This document shows positions 46,656-56,243 of a stretch of DNA of 64,000 nt, piece after piece; position 1 is the stretch's first letter; every line of letters begins with the position of its first letter. The translations under genes and the position numbers were made by a program. This stretch comes from Porphyrobacter sp. IPPAS B-1204 (GTDB lineage: Bacteria; Pseudomonadota; Alphaproteobacteria; Sphingomonadales; Sphingomonadaceae): positions 310,001 through 374,000 of the forward strand of contig RHGM01000001.1 in the NCBI GenBank assembly GCA_003724185.1. The letters run 5' to 3'. The notes under the pieces were generated by a model that saw only the letters and a list, made by a program, of their open reading frames with translations, was not told the DNA's origin and did no database searches.

Positions 46656-48353
46656 ATGGCACGCAGCGAAGTCAGACTTGAGAACGAAGCCGCCCAGTCC
46701 ACCAACGCATTGGGGCCGCTGATCGGCGTAGCGCGGGAGGATTTCGTCAGCGCGGTGGCGCTGCTGCTGCGCGAGACCGCGTCAGACCCGTCGCGCTTCA
46801 TCCGCCATTCCACCGCGATGGCGCAGGACATGGTCAAGATCATGACCGGCAAGAGCGAGCTTGCCCCCGATCCCAAAGACAAACGGTTCATGGACCCGGC
46901 CTGGGCCTTCAACCCGTTTTTCCGTGCCGGCGCGCAATATTACCTCGCCGTGCAGAAGGGAATGAGGAACTGGCTGGAGGAGCTGGAGCTTGACGAGCTG
47001 GAGCGTAACCGCGCGAATTTCATCGCCAATATCATCCTTGATGGCCTTGCCCCCACCAACACCCTGATCGGCAACCCGACCGCGCAGAAGCGGGTGATCG
47101 ACAGCGGCGGCCTCTCGCTGATCAAGGGCTTGCAGAACGCCTATAACGACATCGTCCACAACAAGGGCATGGTTAGCCAGGTCGACAAACGCCCCTTCAA
47201 GCTGGGCGAAAATGTCGCCACGTCCAAGGGCGCGGTGGTGCTGCGGACCGAGATGATGGAGCTGATCCATTACGCCCCGACCACGGACGAAGTGTACGAG
47301 ATCCCGCAGCTCACCATCCCGCCGCAGATCAACAAGATGTACATCAATGACCTCAGCCCCGATAAGTCGGTGGTCAAATGGCAGGTCGATAACGGCATCC
47401 AGACCTTCGTGATCTCGTGGCGCAATCCGACCAAGGAACAGGGCAAGTGGGGGATGGCCGATTACGTCCATTCCTGCCGCGAAGCGATGGAGGCGGTGGC
47501 CGCGATCACCGGCGCCAAAAAGGTTAACGTGTCGGCCGGATGTTCCGGCGGTCAGACCGCCGCCATGCTGGCCTCAAAGCTGGCTGCCGACAAGTCAGAC
47601 CTGCTCGGCACGCTCACTCTGATGGTCTGTGTGCTGCATCCGATGGCTACCGATATCGAGGCCGGATCGCTGGTCAGCGAAAACGGCATGAAGCTCGCCC
47701 GCCAGCGCGCCAGCAAGGCGGGCGTCATCAAGGCCGACGATCTGGCGCGCGGCTTCGCCTGGCTGCGCCCGAATGACCTCATCTGGAACTACGTCATCAA
47801 CAACTACCTGCTGGGCAGTGATCCGCCGGCATTTGACGTGTTGTTCTGGAATGCCGACGCCACCAACCTTTCTGCCAGCCTGATGGGCGACTTCCTGACC
47901 GTCTATGAAACCCTCGCCTTCACCAAGAAGGGCGAGGTCGAGATGGTCGATCACAAGATCGATCTTTCCAAGGTGACATCGGACCTGTTCATCCTTGGCG
48001 GGGTGACCGATCACATCACCCCGTGGAAGGCGACCTACCGTTCGACCCAGCTGTTCGGATCGAAGGACGTGACCTACGTGCTCAGCCAGTCGGGCCACAT
48101 GCAGGCAATCCTCAACCCGCCGACCAACCCCAAGGCGAAGTATTTCGTGCAAGCCAAGAAGGGCAAGCTCCCCGCCACCGCCGACGAGTGGTTGCAGGGC
48201 ACCGAGGAGGTGAAAGGCAGCTGGTGGCCGCTGTGGATGGAGTGGGTGCAGGCACGTTCGGGCAAGAAGAAGGCCGCCCCTGCCGCGCTTGGCAATGACA
48301 CGTTCAAGCCCACCGACCCTGCGCCGGGACTCTACGTCGTCGAAGAAGTCTGA
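46656..48353 (+). CDS. phaC: Polyhydroxyalkanoate synthase, class II-like
   Basis: 565 residues, close to Pseudomonas PhaC1 (about 559). It polymerises hydroxyacyl-CoA into storage granules. The lipase-like nucleophile box is SAGCSGGQT with Cys 296. The first Gly of the canonical GxCxGG is Ala here. The acid is in GGVTDHITPWKAT and the histidine in SQSGHMQAILNPP. The N-terminal region (FMDPAWAFNPFFRAGAQYYL) is typical. The ribosome site AAGGGG precedes the ATG. It is followed by a PhaZ-like gene, as in pseudomonads. Confidence 0.9.
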   Translation: MARSEVRLENEAAQSTNALGPLIGVAREDFVSAVALLLRETASDPSRFIRHSTAMAQDMVKIMTGKSELAPDPKDKRFMDPAWAFNPFFRAGAQYYLAVQKGMRNWLEELELDELERNRANFIANIILDGLAPTNTLIGNPTAQKRVIDSGGLSLIKGLQNAYNDIVHNKGMVSQVDKRPFKLGENVATSKGAVVLRTEMMELIHYAPTTDEVYEIPQLTIPPQINKMYINDLSPDKSVVKWQVDNGIQTFVISWRNPTKEQGKWGMADYVHSCREAMEAVAAITGAKKVNVSAGCSGGQTAAMLASKLAADKSDLLGTLTLMVCVLHPMATDIEAGSLVSENGMKLARQRASKAGVIKADDLARGFAWLRPNDLIWNYVINNYLLGSDPPAFDVLFWNADATNLSASLMGDFLTVYETLAFTKKGEVEMVDHKIDLSKVTSDLFILGGVTDHITPWKATYRSTQLFGSKDVTYVLSQSGHMQAILNPPTNPKAKYFVQAKKGKLPATADEWLQGTEEVKGSWWPLWMEWVQARSGKKKAAPAALGNDTFKPTDPAPGLYVVEEV

Positions 48354-48483
48354 TACAACGGCTTCGCGCTGGCGGTGTTCCCGCAAGGGAACCACAGCGC
48401 AAGTTTGTGGGCGCGCGCGCTAAGGGATCGGTGTGCGCGCCCAACCCGCCTCCCATGCGGGGGCGAAGAAAGGACGTGAATAC

Positions 48484-49347
48484 GTGACCAATCCCATGGA
48501 CGACGCGGTCGTCTCGATGGAGCAAGTGGGCGGCCGGACGCTACGGACTGCTGCCTGGCGGCTCGATATGCCCTCCGACCATCTGCCGGTTCTGTTCTTC
48601 AATGGCATCGGCGCCAACATCGAAGCGGTGGCCCCGCTTGCTGCTGCCCTGCCCGAACGTGGCTTCATCATGTTCGACATGCCCGGCACCGGCGAATCGC
48701 CTGATCCGCTGATACCCTACAATCCTGCCACCATGAGCTGGACCGCAGCCCAGTTGCTGGGAAAGTTCGGCCTCGACGAGGTTGACGTGATGGGCGTGTC
48801 ATGGGGCGGCGCGATGGCGCAGCACTTTGCGCTGCAGCACCCGGGGCGCACCCGGCGGCTGACGCTGATTGCCACAACGCCCGGAATGCTGATGGTGCCG
48901 GGCAACCCCGCCGCCTTCACCAAGATGGCCGACCCGCGCCGCTACATCGACCCGGAATTCATGAACGAACACTTCGCCACGCTGTATGGCGGGGTCGACA
49001 AGGACGGGGCCGCGCACCAGAAGGACAGCCATATCGGCCGGCTCAAGCCCCCGTCCCCACGCGGCTACATGTATCAGCTTATGTGCATGATGGGCTGGAG
49101 CAGCCTGCCTGCCCTGCCCTTCATGAAGAAGGAAACGCTGATCATGATGGGCGAGGACGATCAGATCGTGCCCGTTATCAACGGCAAGATCCTGAAGGCG
49201 ATGATCCCCAATTCGCGGCTTCAGACCTTCGCAGGCGGCGGGCATCTGTTCCTGCTGACCCATGCCGATGAGTGCGTGGCGGCGATCCGTGAATTTCTGG
49301 ACGCGCCGGATACGGCCAAGGAAACGCGGCGGATGGCGGCGGCTTAA
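48484..49347 (+). CDS. phaZ: PhaZ-like poly(3-hydroxyalkanoate) depolymerase
   Basis: 287 residues from the GTG at 48484, with AAAGGA 9 bases upstream. The GTG at 48433 is less supported. The sequence follows Pseudomonas PhaZ: LPVLFFNGIGANIEAVAPL, FDMPGTGES, nucleophile box MGVSWGGAMAQHFALQHPGR, MLMVPGNPAAF, RYIDPEFMNEHFATLYGG, and a C-terminal GEDDQIVPVINGKIL and GGGHLFLLTH. It degrades medium-chain PHA inside the cell and lies directly after phaC. Confidence 0.85.
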   Translation: MTNPMDDAVVSMEQVGGRTLRTAAWRLDMPSDHLPVLFFNGIGANIEAVAPLAAALPERGFIMFDMPGTGESPDPLIPYNPATMSWTAAQLLGKFGLDEVDVMGVSWGGAMAQHFALQHPGRTRRLTLIATTPGMLMVPGNPAAFTKMADPRRYIDPEFMNEHFATLYGGVDKDGAAHQKDSHIGRLKPPSPRGYMYQLMCMMGWSSLPALPFMKKETLIMMGEDDQIVPVINGKILKAMIPNSRLQTFAGGGHLFLLTHADECVAAIREFLDAPDTAKETRRMAAA

Positions 49348-49380
49348 GGCCGGCGCATCCCGAGGGGCTCCATCCTGCGG

Positions 49381-49401
49381 ACGCGGCATCCTGCCGTGTT
49401 T
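49381..49401 (+). terminator. Hairpin after phaZ
   Basis: ACGCGGCA (49381-49388) pairs with TGCCGTGT (49392-49399), one G-U pair, 3-base loop, followed by TT. It ends the phaC-phaZ unit before the DUF1328 gene. Confidence 0.45.
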
Positions 49402-49403
49402 GC

Positions 49404-49429
49404 GGAACATTCAGGTTCGCAACCCCGTA
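49404..49429 (+). promoter_or_regulatory. EcfG-like general-stress promoter candidate upstream of DUF1328 gene
   Basis: GGAAC (49404-49408) and CGTA (49426-49429) with a 17-base spacer resemble the alphaproteobacterial EcfG consensus GGAAC-N16/18-CGTT (3 of 4 in the -10). The position is about 30 bases before the ATG. It fits the stress expression reported for such small membrane proteins, but the evidence is one site. Confidence 0.3.
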
Positions 49430-49457
49430 GCGTGGATACGTTACGGAGGAAAAATCT

Positions 49458-49640
49458 ATGTATGGATGGGCATTTACACTCGCCATTATCGCGCTTGTCG
49501 CTGCGGTTCTGGGCTTTGGCGGCATCGCGGGTACGCTGGTCGACATCGCAATCATCATCTTTGTGATCGCTTTGATCGGCAGCGCGATACTGTTCTTTGT
49601 CGGATGGAAAGCCGCGAAGGGCGTGTCAAAGCGCCTTTGA
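49458..49640 (+). CDS. DUF1328 small membrane protein
   Basis: 60 residues, two membrane helices (AFTLAIIALVAAVLGFGGIA and VDIAIIIFVIALIGSAILFFV) and a basic C-terminus, matching the YtjA/DUF1328 family. The ribosome site is GGAGG before ATG. The function is unknown; related proteins are stress-induced in alphaproteobacteria. It is a single gene. Confidence 0.9.
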   Translation: MYGWAFTLAIIALVAAVLGFGGIAGTLVDIAIIIFVIALIGSAILFFVGWKAAKGVSKRL

Positions 49641-49643
49641 CAG

Positions 49644-50597
49644 TTAGCTGCCCCGGCTGACCCCGCATTGCCCCGCTTTCGGCAGCCGCCCGGCTTCGGC
49701 CAGTGCGGTCGCCGCTTCGCGCGGGCGGTCGGTGGCGAGGATGTCGACGCCTTCCCTGCCCAGCTCGGCATAGCGTTCGTCCATGCCGTAGCGGTCGATC
49801 ACCGCATCGATGGAGCGCGGCGGGCGGCCCAGCGTGCCGAAGATCACTTCGATATCGGCCTTGTCGAGTTCGCGGTAGAGTTCGGGGCGCGGCAGGCGGG
49901 TGCCGGTGAAGGCAACCATGCGATGCTCGGGAATGCCTGCTGCCTTCAGCGCGGCAACATCGCCGACCTCATCGATCGAGACCGACAGCAGCATCTCCGG
50001 CGCAGCGCGGTGCAGCGCGGCGGCCTGTTCCACCGAATAGGCGATCAGGATCACGCTGTTCGCCATGCCCGCTCTGCGAATTTCGGCAACGACCTTGCCG
50101 AAGTCGGCCGACCGCTTGAAATCGATCTGCATCACCGTGCGCCCCTTGGCCCAGGCAAGCGCCTCGGCCAGTGTCGGAATTGCGTAAGGGGTGACCCAGC
50201 CCCAATTGTCCTTCAGTTTCAGCTGGCTGAGCGACGCCCAATCCTGCGCCTCCGCCTCGCCGGTGCCGGTCGTGGTGCGGTCAAGCCGGTCGTCATGCAG
50301 CAGGAAATGCACCCCGTCCGCGCTCTGTGCGACATCGACCTCCATGATCGCGGGATGCGCGGCGAGCAGCGCGTCCATTGTCGGGATCGCGTTTTCCGGC
50401 AGGCCCGGCGTCGGCCCGCCGCGATGGGCGGAAATCAGCGTCTGCCCCGCCGCCTCGAAACAATCGAGCATGGCCGAAAGATCGCTCTCCGGTGCAAGCC
50501 GCCAGGCACCGCCATCCTGCGCTGCAAGCGGCGTGGTGAACGCAGCAAATCCTGCAAGTCCTCCAAAACAGATGCGAAAAACCCGATTGCGACCCAT
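49644..50597 (-). CDS. Secreted glycerophosphodiester phosphodiesterase
   Basis: 317 residues from the ATG at 50597, with AGGGG upstream. The ORF to 50675 is not needed. The signal peptide is MGRNRVFRICFGGLAGFAAF. The GDPD barrel shows the metal/catalytic residues SAHRGG, PENAIPTMD, MEVDVAQS and LLHDDRLDRTTTGTG. It hydrolyses glycerophosphodiesters to alcohol and glycerol-3-phosphate in the periplasm. It runs divergently from the amidohydrolase gene. Confidence 0.9.
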   Translation of the reverse strand: MGRNRVFRICFGGLAGFAAFTTPLAAQDGGAWRLAPESDLSAMLDCFEAAGQTLISAHRGGPTPGLPENAIPTMDALLAAHPAIMEVDVAQSADGVHFLLHDDRLDRTTTGTGEAEAQDWASLSQLKLKDNWGWVTPYAIPTLAEALAWAKGRTVMQIDFKRSADFGKVVAEIRRAGMANSVILIAYSVEQAAALHRAAPEMLLSVSIDEVGDVAALKAAGIPEHRMVAFTGTRLPRPELYRELDKADIEVIFGTLGRPPRSIDAVIDRYGMDERYAELGREGVDILATDRPREAATALAEAGRLPKAGQCGVSRGS

Positions 50598-50689
50598 TGT
50601 CTTGCCCCTTGGCTCCAGATGCACTTCCAACGCCCCCTTGTAGGGCCGGCCGCTTTGCGACATTCTCCGCCCCATAAGGGAGAGACAGA

Positions 50690-52456
50690 ATGGCGCAATA
50701 TGACCTGATCATCCGGGGCGGCACGATTGTGGATGGCACCGGGCAATCGGCCTTCACCGGCGATGTGGCGGTGAAGGACGGATTGATCGTGGCCGTGGGC
50801 CGGATCGCGGGCAGCGCCGCCGAGGAGATCGACGCCAGCGGCAAGGTGGTCGCCCCCGGCTTTGTCGACATTCACACCCATTACGATGGGCAAGCGACCT
50901 GGGATCAGGAGATGGCCCCGTCCAGCTGGCACGGTGTCACCACGGTGGTGATGGGCAATTGCGGCGTCGGCTTCGCGCCGGCCCGGCCTGACCGCCACGA
51001 ATGGCTGATCAGCCTGATGGAAGGGGTGGAGGATATCCCCGGTACCGCGCTGGCCGAGGGGATCACGTGGGACTGGGAAACCTTCCCCGAATATCTCGAC
51101 GCGCTGGAGAAGCTCCCCCGCACGGTAGATATCGGCACCCACGTCCCCCACGGCGCGGTGCGCGCCTATGTGCTTGGTGACCGCGAACAGCCCGGCGCAG
51201 TGCCGACGGCAGACGACATCGCGGAAATGAGCCGCATCGTCGAGGAAGGCGTGCGTGCGGGCGCGCTGGGCTTCTCGACCTCGCGCACGGTGCTGCACAA
51301 GTCGGTCGATGGCGAACTGGTCCCCGGCACCACTGCCACCGCCGAAGAACTGATCGCAATCGGCAAGGCAATGGGCCGCGCCAAGGCGGCAGGCGGCCAT
51401 GCCGTGTTCGAGATCGCCAGCGACCTCAAGCGCGAATGGGACGAATTTGGCTGGATGGGCCAACTCAGCCGCGAGGCCGGCATTCCCGTCACCTTCGCCG
51501 CGCTGCAATCCATCGCCAAGGAGCTTTCGCTGGACGAACAGATCGCCCAGATGCGCGCCGAGAACGACAACGGCGCGCAGATCGTCGCGCAGATTGCGCT
51601 GCGCGGCAACGGCATCGTCATGGCGTGGCAGGGCACGGTCAACCCCTTCGCCTTCCGCCCGAGCTGGATGGCGATCAAGGACTTGCCGTGGGAGGAGCAG
51701 AAGGCGCACCTCCTCGACCCCGCCTTCAAGGCCAAACTGTTGGCCGAGCCCAATGACTACACCAACGCCCCCAAGGACATCGGCGGGGTGGTGATGGCGA
51801 TCAGCATGGGCTGGACGCTGCAGTATGAAATGGACCCCGATTTCGATTACGAGCCGGGGGCGGAAGCCAGCATCAACGCCCGTGCGGCGGCGGCGGGGGT
51901 GAGCCCGCAGGAATATGCCTATGACCTGCTGTGCCGCGATGAGGGCAAAGGCTTCATCTACCTGCCGATCCTCAATTACGCCGACGGCAATCTCGATTTC
52001 CTGCACCCGCTCCAGCACGCCGATGACACGGTGAACTCGCTGTCGGATGGCGGCGCGCATTGCGGGACGATCTGCGATGCCGCCTCGCCCACCTTCATGC
52101 TCGAACATTGGGTGAAAAGCCGCAAGCGGGGGGCAAGGATCAGTCTGGAGCAGGCGATCAAGCGCCAATGCCGCGATACAGCGGTTTTGTACGGCCTCGA
52201 AGATCGCGGCGTGATTGCGCCGGGCTATCTGGCCGACATCAACATCATCGACATGGACGGCCTGAAGCTGGGCAAGCCGTGGCTGGCCTTTGATCTGCCC
52301 GCGGGCGGCAAGCGGTTGCTGCAGAAGGCGGACGGCTATGTTGCCACCATCAAGAGCGGCGTCGTGACCTTCCGCGATGGCGCATGGACTGGCGCAGCCC
52401 CCGGCGGGCTGATCCGCGGCCCGCAGCGCGCGGCGTTGGCCGAGGCGGCGGAGTGA
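50690..52456 (+). CDS. N-acyl-D-amino-acid deacylase-family amidohydrolase
   Basis: 588 residues. The urease-fold metal motif HxH is in [15 protein letters not shown], followed by [12 protein letters not shown], typical of D-aminoacylases. The C-terminal amidohydrolase end [15 protein letters not shown] is present. An acidic ligand is seen in [18 protein letters not shown]. It may act on N-acyl-D-amino acids or a related amide. The substrate needs testing. Confidence 0.85.
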   Translation: MAQYDLIIRGGTIVDGTGQSAFTGDVAVKDGLIVAVGRIAGSAAEEIDASGKVVAPGFVDIHTHYDGQATWDQEMAPSSWHGVTTVVMGNCGVGFAPARPDRHEWLISLMEGVEDIPGTALAEGITWDWETFPEYLDALEKLPRTVDIGTHVPHGAVRAYVLGDREQPGAVPTADDIAEMSRIVEEGVRAGALGFSTSRTVLHKSVDGELVPGTTATAEELIAIGKAMGRAKAAGGHAVFEIASDLKREWDEFGWMGQLSREAGIPVTFAALQSIAKELSLDEQIAQMRAENDNGAQIVAQIALRGNGIVMAWQGTVNPFAFRPSWMAIKDLPWEEQKAHLLDPAFKAKLLAEPNDYTNAPKDIGGVVMAISMGWTLQYEMDPDFDYEPGAEASINARAAAAGVSPQEYAYDLLCRDEGKGFIYLPILNYADGNLDFLHPLQHADDTVNSLSDGGAHCGTICDAASPTFMLEHWVKSRKRGARISLEQAIKRQCRDTAVLYGLEDRGVIAPGYLADINIIDMDGLKLGKPWLAFDLPAGGKRLLQKADGYVATIKSGVVTFRDGAWTGAAPGGLIRGPQRAALAEAAE

Positions 52457-52468
52457 TCCGCCGCCGAC

Positions 52469-53551
52469 CTAAGGCTCGATCACGATGCCCTTGGCCGGGT
52501 CGATCTGCCCGGCCACCATCGCGGTGAACACTGAGCGCGCCGCCTCAAGTCCCTGATGCCGCTCGATCGCGACCGTGCCATCGGCGGCCTTGAGGAATTC
52601 GTGCCAGGCCGCTGCAACCAGCTTGCCACCTTCCTCGGGGCCGTGGGCCTTGAAGAAGGCGACCGCATGATCGGGCGCGAAGAACAGCGCGGGCTTGGGG
52701 CCGGGCATCGGCGCCCCGCCGCCGAAGGTCGAGCGCGCTTCGATATGGGTCATCCCCACCAGCGCCGAATGGGCCAGCGCGGCATCGAAATGGCGATGCA
52801 CCTTAGCCAACAGCTCGGCATTGCCGGCAAAGTCCACACTGACGCTGCGAAGCACAGGCACACGCTCCAGATCGTCATAGGCGATCACGTCATCGTAAAG
52901 ACCAGTCGCAGTGACAAAACCGACATTGCCCTTCGAGGTCAGCCCCACCCGCCTGATCCCCGGCGAAGTCTGCCGCGCCACGCTGGCGAGGCCCAGTGCG
53001 GTCTTTGACGAGGCGCTGGTGACAATCAGCTGCTCGGCACCGAACCAGTCCTGGCCGCGCAGGAAATACTCGATGAGGAAGCCGGTGCGGAACAGCGGGC
53101 TAAAGATCATCCGTTCCGCCTCACGCGCGGGATCATGCTCCGAATCAACCGCGAGGCGCGTGTAGCTGTTGTAGACCGGGCTCATCGGCTGACGATGCGC
53201 GGCGGTGTCCATGAAGCCACCCGGCGTAATGCGGCCGGGGATCACATCCAGATGGCTCGCCATCGGCAGGTAGCCATAGACCCGCTCGCCCACGGCAATG
53301 TCAGGGTGCAGGCTTTCGATCACCCGCGCATGGCCCCACATCGGCACAATGCCCATGCCTTCGGGCGCGGGGAAAAAGTCCCAATATTTGAAGCTGTCAC
53401 CCGCCACGGCGTAGGTGACATTGTTGGCGGTAACCGAGAAGCTTTCGATCGCAAGCCGCACCGCGCCATCGGCCAGCGGGGCCAGCGGCTGTTCGGCAAG
53501 AACGGCATCGGTAAGCGCGCCCTTGCGGACGTGAACCTGAACGGCATTCAT
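52469..53551 (-). CDS. DUF2855 / MDR-like protein
   Basis: 360 residues from the ATG at 53551, with GGAGGGG 8 bases upstream; a TTG at 53557 is less likely. The sequence resembles the DUF2855 family: a zinc-less alcohol-dehydrogenase-like N-terminal domain (FSVTANNVTYAVAGDSFKYW, PMWGHARVIES) and a C-terminal region (VTSASSKTALGLASVARQT). No reaction is established for the family. It converges on the amidohydrolase. Confidence 0.7.
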   Translation of the reverse strand: MNAVQVHVRKGALTDAVLAEQPLAPLADGAVRLAIESFSVTANNVTYAVAGDSFKYWDFFPAPEGMGIVPMWGHARVIESLHPDIAVGERVYGYLPMASHLDVIPGRITPGGFMDTAAHRQPMSPVYNSYTRLAVDSEHDPAREAERMIFSPLFRTGFLIEYFLRGQDWFGAEQLIVTSASSKTALGLASVARQTSPGIRRVGLTSKGNVGFVTATGLYDDVIAYDDLERVPVLRSVSVDFAGNAELLAKVHRHFDAALAHSALVGMTHIEARSTFGGGAPMPGPKPALFFAPDHAVAFFKAHGPEEGGKLVAAAWHEFLKAADGTVAIERHQGLEAARSVFTAMVAGQIDPAKGIVIEP

Positions 53552-53579
53552 CGGCAATTCCCCTCCTTGGTGGCGGGGA

Positions 53580-54707
53580 TCACACCCGCATCGGCATCAG
53601 CACGTAAAGCGCACGGGCCTGTTCGTTTTCTCGGATCAGGGTCGGCGCACCGGCATCAGCGAGGTGCAATTCCACCGTGTCGCTGTCGATCTGGCCGAGG
53701 ATGTCCTTCAGATAATTGGCGTTGAAGCCGATCTCCAGCCCTTCCGAACGGTATTCGGCGGCGATTTCTTCAGCCGCAGTGCCGTTGTCGGGCGAGGTGA
53801 CCGACAGCGTCACGCGGTCCTGATCCAGACCGATCTTCACCGCACGGGTCTTTTCGGTGGCGATGGTGGCCACGCGGTCCACGCCCGAGAAGAACAGCTT
53901 GGGATCGACCTTCAGCAGCTTGTCGTTGGCGGTCGGGATCACGCGGCTGTAATCGGGGAAGGTGCCGTCAATCAGCTTGCTGGTCAGCACCACGCCGCCT
54001 TCGCCGCCCATGGTGAAGCGGATCTTGCTCGCCGAAAGGTCGATCAGCACGTTGCTGTCGATCGCCTCGTCAAGCAGCTTGCGAAGCTCGCCCACCGCCT
54101 TGCGGGGGATAATGACATCCGGCATCCCTGCGGCGCCTTCCGGGCGCGACACGGTGAATCGGGCGAGGCGGTGGCCATCAGTCGCGGCCGCCTTCAGCAG
54201 CGGCTCGTCCTCGTCGGTCACGTGGAGGAAAATGCCGTTGAGGTAGTACCGCGTTTCCTCGGTCGAGATCGCGAACCGGGTGCGGTCGATCAACTCGGCC
54301 AGCAGGCGCGCAGGCAGTTCGAAGCTGGTCGGCAAATCGCCTTCAACGATCACCGGGAAATCATCGCGCGGCAAGGTCGGCAGCTTGAAGTTCGACCGGC
54401 CTGCCTTGACCTCCAGGCGGTTTTCGCTGGTGGTCAGGCTGACCTGGCTGCCTTCGGGCAGTTTGCGGGCAATGTCGAACAGCAGGTGAGCCGACACCGT
54501 GATGGCGCCCGGCTGATCGACCGAGGAGGCCGACATGCTCTCAACCACTTGCAGGTCAAGGTCAGTCGCCATCACCCGCACGCTGCCGCCATCGCTGGCG
54601 TCGATCAGCACGTTCGACAGGATGGGGATGGTATTGCGGCGCTCCACCACGGATTGAACATGGGAGAGGCACCGCAGCAGCGTCGCGCGTTCGATCGTGG
54701 CCTTCAT
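53580..54707 (-). CDS. dnaN: DNA polymerase III beta subunit (sliding clamp)
   Basis: 375 residues. The ring-shaped clamp holds DNA polymerase on DNA. Conserved segments: NTIPILSNVLIDA, FPVIVEGDLP, FPDYSRVIPTA, and the C-terminal YVLMPMRV, which contributes to the partner-binding pocket. The ribosome site is AGGGACAAG. It is not next to dnaA or recF here, as in many alphaproteobacteria. Confidence 0.97.
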   Translation of the reverse strand: MKATIERATLLRCLSHVQSVVERRNTIPILSNVLIDASDGGSVRVMATDLDLQVVESMSASSVDQPGAITVSAHLLFDIARKLPEGSQVSLTTSENRLEVKAGRSNFKLPTLPRDDFPVIVEGDLPTSFELPARLLAELIDRTRFAISTEETRYYLNGIFLHVTDEDEPLLKAAATDGHRLARFTVSRPEGAAGMPDVIIPRKAVGELRKLLDEAIDSNVLIDLSASKIRFTMGGEGGVVLTSKLIDGTFPDYSRVIPTANDKLLKVDPKLFFSGVDRVATIATEKTRAVKIGLDQDRVTLSVTSPDNGTAAEEIAAEYRSEGLEIGFNANYLKDILGQIDSDTVELHLADAGAPTLIRENEQARALYVLMPMRV

Positions 54708-54894
54708 CGCTTGTCCCTATCGGTCCTGTATATGGCAGAGGGGCGAAGGAATCGCCCTCAAGCGCCGGAATCTGCGCCAAACCTTAGCGCAGGCGAGCAT
54801 ACGGGCAAGTTGGCGGCTTTGCGAGGGGCGACTCCGCTGGGGATAAGGGAGTGTCAGTGGCTATTGATGGGCGCTTGGCAGTTCGCGCAGGCGA

Positions 54895-55443
54895 TTATCC
54901 GCCGAAAAGCTGGCTGTAGACCGATACGATCTTCCCCGCAGCGGCCAGATAGGTCGACAGCAGAACGAGATCGGCTTCTCCCTTGGGTTCGAAGTTCATC
55001 CCCCTGTCGTCGAAATAGCTGAACAGGAAATCGATCCCGGCATCGGTGAGGCCTTCCTTCGAGAAGTACACCACTTCGCCATCGCTGCTGAGCAACACCA
55101 TCGCATCGATTGCGGAATTCAGGGTGGTGACAGGGTATCCCGTCTTGTCCAACCGCTCACCGGCGTCCAGCACGATCGCGTTGGCCACGGCGAAGTTGAT
55201 ATAGGCATCATGCTTGGCAGGGGCGACGTTAGTCTTGACCGCGCATTCCTTTGCCAGCGCCATGACCTTCTCGGTGACTTGCGCCCCGCTGTCATTGGTC
55301 AGCATTTCATCGACAAGCTGGCTTTGGAGGGACTCGGGCATGCCAAGGCCGACGCAATTCTCTTGCGCGGGGGTCAACGCCCGCGCAGGAGCCGATGGCA
55401 CCAAGGCAAGCACCGCGAACGCCCCGATCATCATCAACTTCAT
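54895..55443 (-). CDS. Hypothetical secreted protein
   Basis: 182 residues from the ATG at 55443, with GGGGGG upstream. The signal peptide is MKLMMIGAFAVLALVPSAPA, cut after ARA. Two cysteines (ENCVGLG, KECAVKT) may pair. The C-terminal half is amphipathic helix. I recognise no family. It stands alone between dnaN and fabG. Confidence 0.6.
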   Translation of the reverse strand: MKLMMIGAFAVLALVPSAPARALTPAQENCVGLGMPESLQSQLVDEMLTNDSGAQVTEKVMALAKECAVKTNVAPAKHDAYINFAVANAIVLDAGERLDKTGYPVTTLNSAIDAMVLLSSDGEVVYFSKEGLTDAGIDFLFSYFDDRGMNFEPKGEADLVLLSTYLAAAGKIVSVYSQLFGG

Positions 55444-55478
55444 CTCTGCCCCCCAAATCAGCACGGCCCGTGCCGCTG

Positions 55479-56243
55479 TTAGCCCAGCATCGCCATTCCG
55501 CCGTTCACATGCAGCGTTTCGCCCGTGACATAGGCGGCTTCGCGGCTGGCGAGGAAGGCGACTGCGGCGCCTATTTCCGCGCCCTCACCCATCCGGCCCA
55601 TCGGGATGCGGCCATTGATCGCGGCCTGCTGCTTTTCATCGAGCGCCGCGGTCATCGCGGTGCGGATGAAGCCGGGGGCAACACAGTTGGCGGTGATCCC
55701 GCGGCTCGCAACCTCCTGCGCGAACGCCTTGGTCATGCCGGTCAGGCCCGCCTTGGCTGCGCAGTAATTCATCTGGCCGGGGTTACCGGTCGCGCCCACC
55801 ACGCTGGTGATGTTGATGATCCGCCCGAACCGCGCCTTCATCATCGGCTTGGCGGCAGCGCGCATCAGGCGGAAGCTCGCTTCGAGGTTGATGCGGATCA
55901 CCTGATCCCATTCATCATCCTTCATCCGCATCCCCAGATTGTCGCGCGTGATGCCCGCGTTGTTCACGAGAACGTCCATCGTGCCGAGCGTGTCCAGCAT
56001 CGCCGGGATCAATTCCTCGACCTGCGTGGTGTTGCCCAGATCGCAGGTGATCTCGACATGGCCATCGTGATCGTGGTGGGGATAGGCTTCGTTCAGCTCA
56101 TCGCGGAAGGCGCGAAGCTTGGCCGAGTTCGACCCCGACAGCGCCAAACGCGCGCCCTGCGAGGCGAGCGCGTGCGCGATGCTCGATCCGATCCCGCCCG
56201 ATGCGCCGGTGACCAGCGCGTTCATGCCTTTGAGGGAAAACAT
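55479..56243 (-). CDS. fabG: 3-oxoacyl-[acyl-carrier-protein] reductase
   Basis: 254 residues. It is the NADPH-dependent reductase step of fatty acid synthesis. GASGGIG loop, NNAGITRDNL, catalytic Ser-Tyr-Lys in ITSVVGATGNPGQMNYCAAKAG, and C-terminus GETLHVNGGMAMLG. The start is the ATG at 56243, sharing a base with the fabD stop (TGATG). A GTG one codon upstream is inside fabD. The order fabD-fabG is the normal fatty-acid cluster. Confidence 0.95.
   Translation of the reverse strand: MFSLKGMNALVTGASGGIGSSIAHALASQGARLALSGSNSAKLRAFRDELNEAYPHHDHDGHVEITCDLGNTTQVEELIPAMLDTLGTMDVLVNNAGITRDNLGMRMKDDEWDQVIRINLEASFRLMRAAAKPMMKARFGRIINITSVVGATGNPGQMNYCAAKAGLTGMTKAFAQEVASRGITANCVAPGFIRTAMTAALDEKQQAAINGRIPMGRMGEGAEIGAAVAFLASREAAYVTGETLHVNGGMAMLG

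Noticed and set aside
50435..52168. Open frame of 577 codons opposite the amidohydrolase
   Set aside because: Shadow frame; the amidohydrolase and the glycerophosphodiesterase explain both strands.
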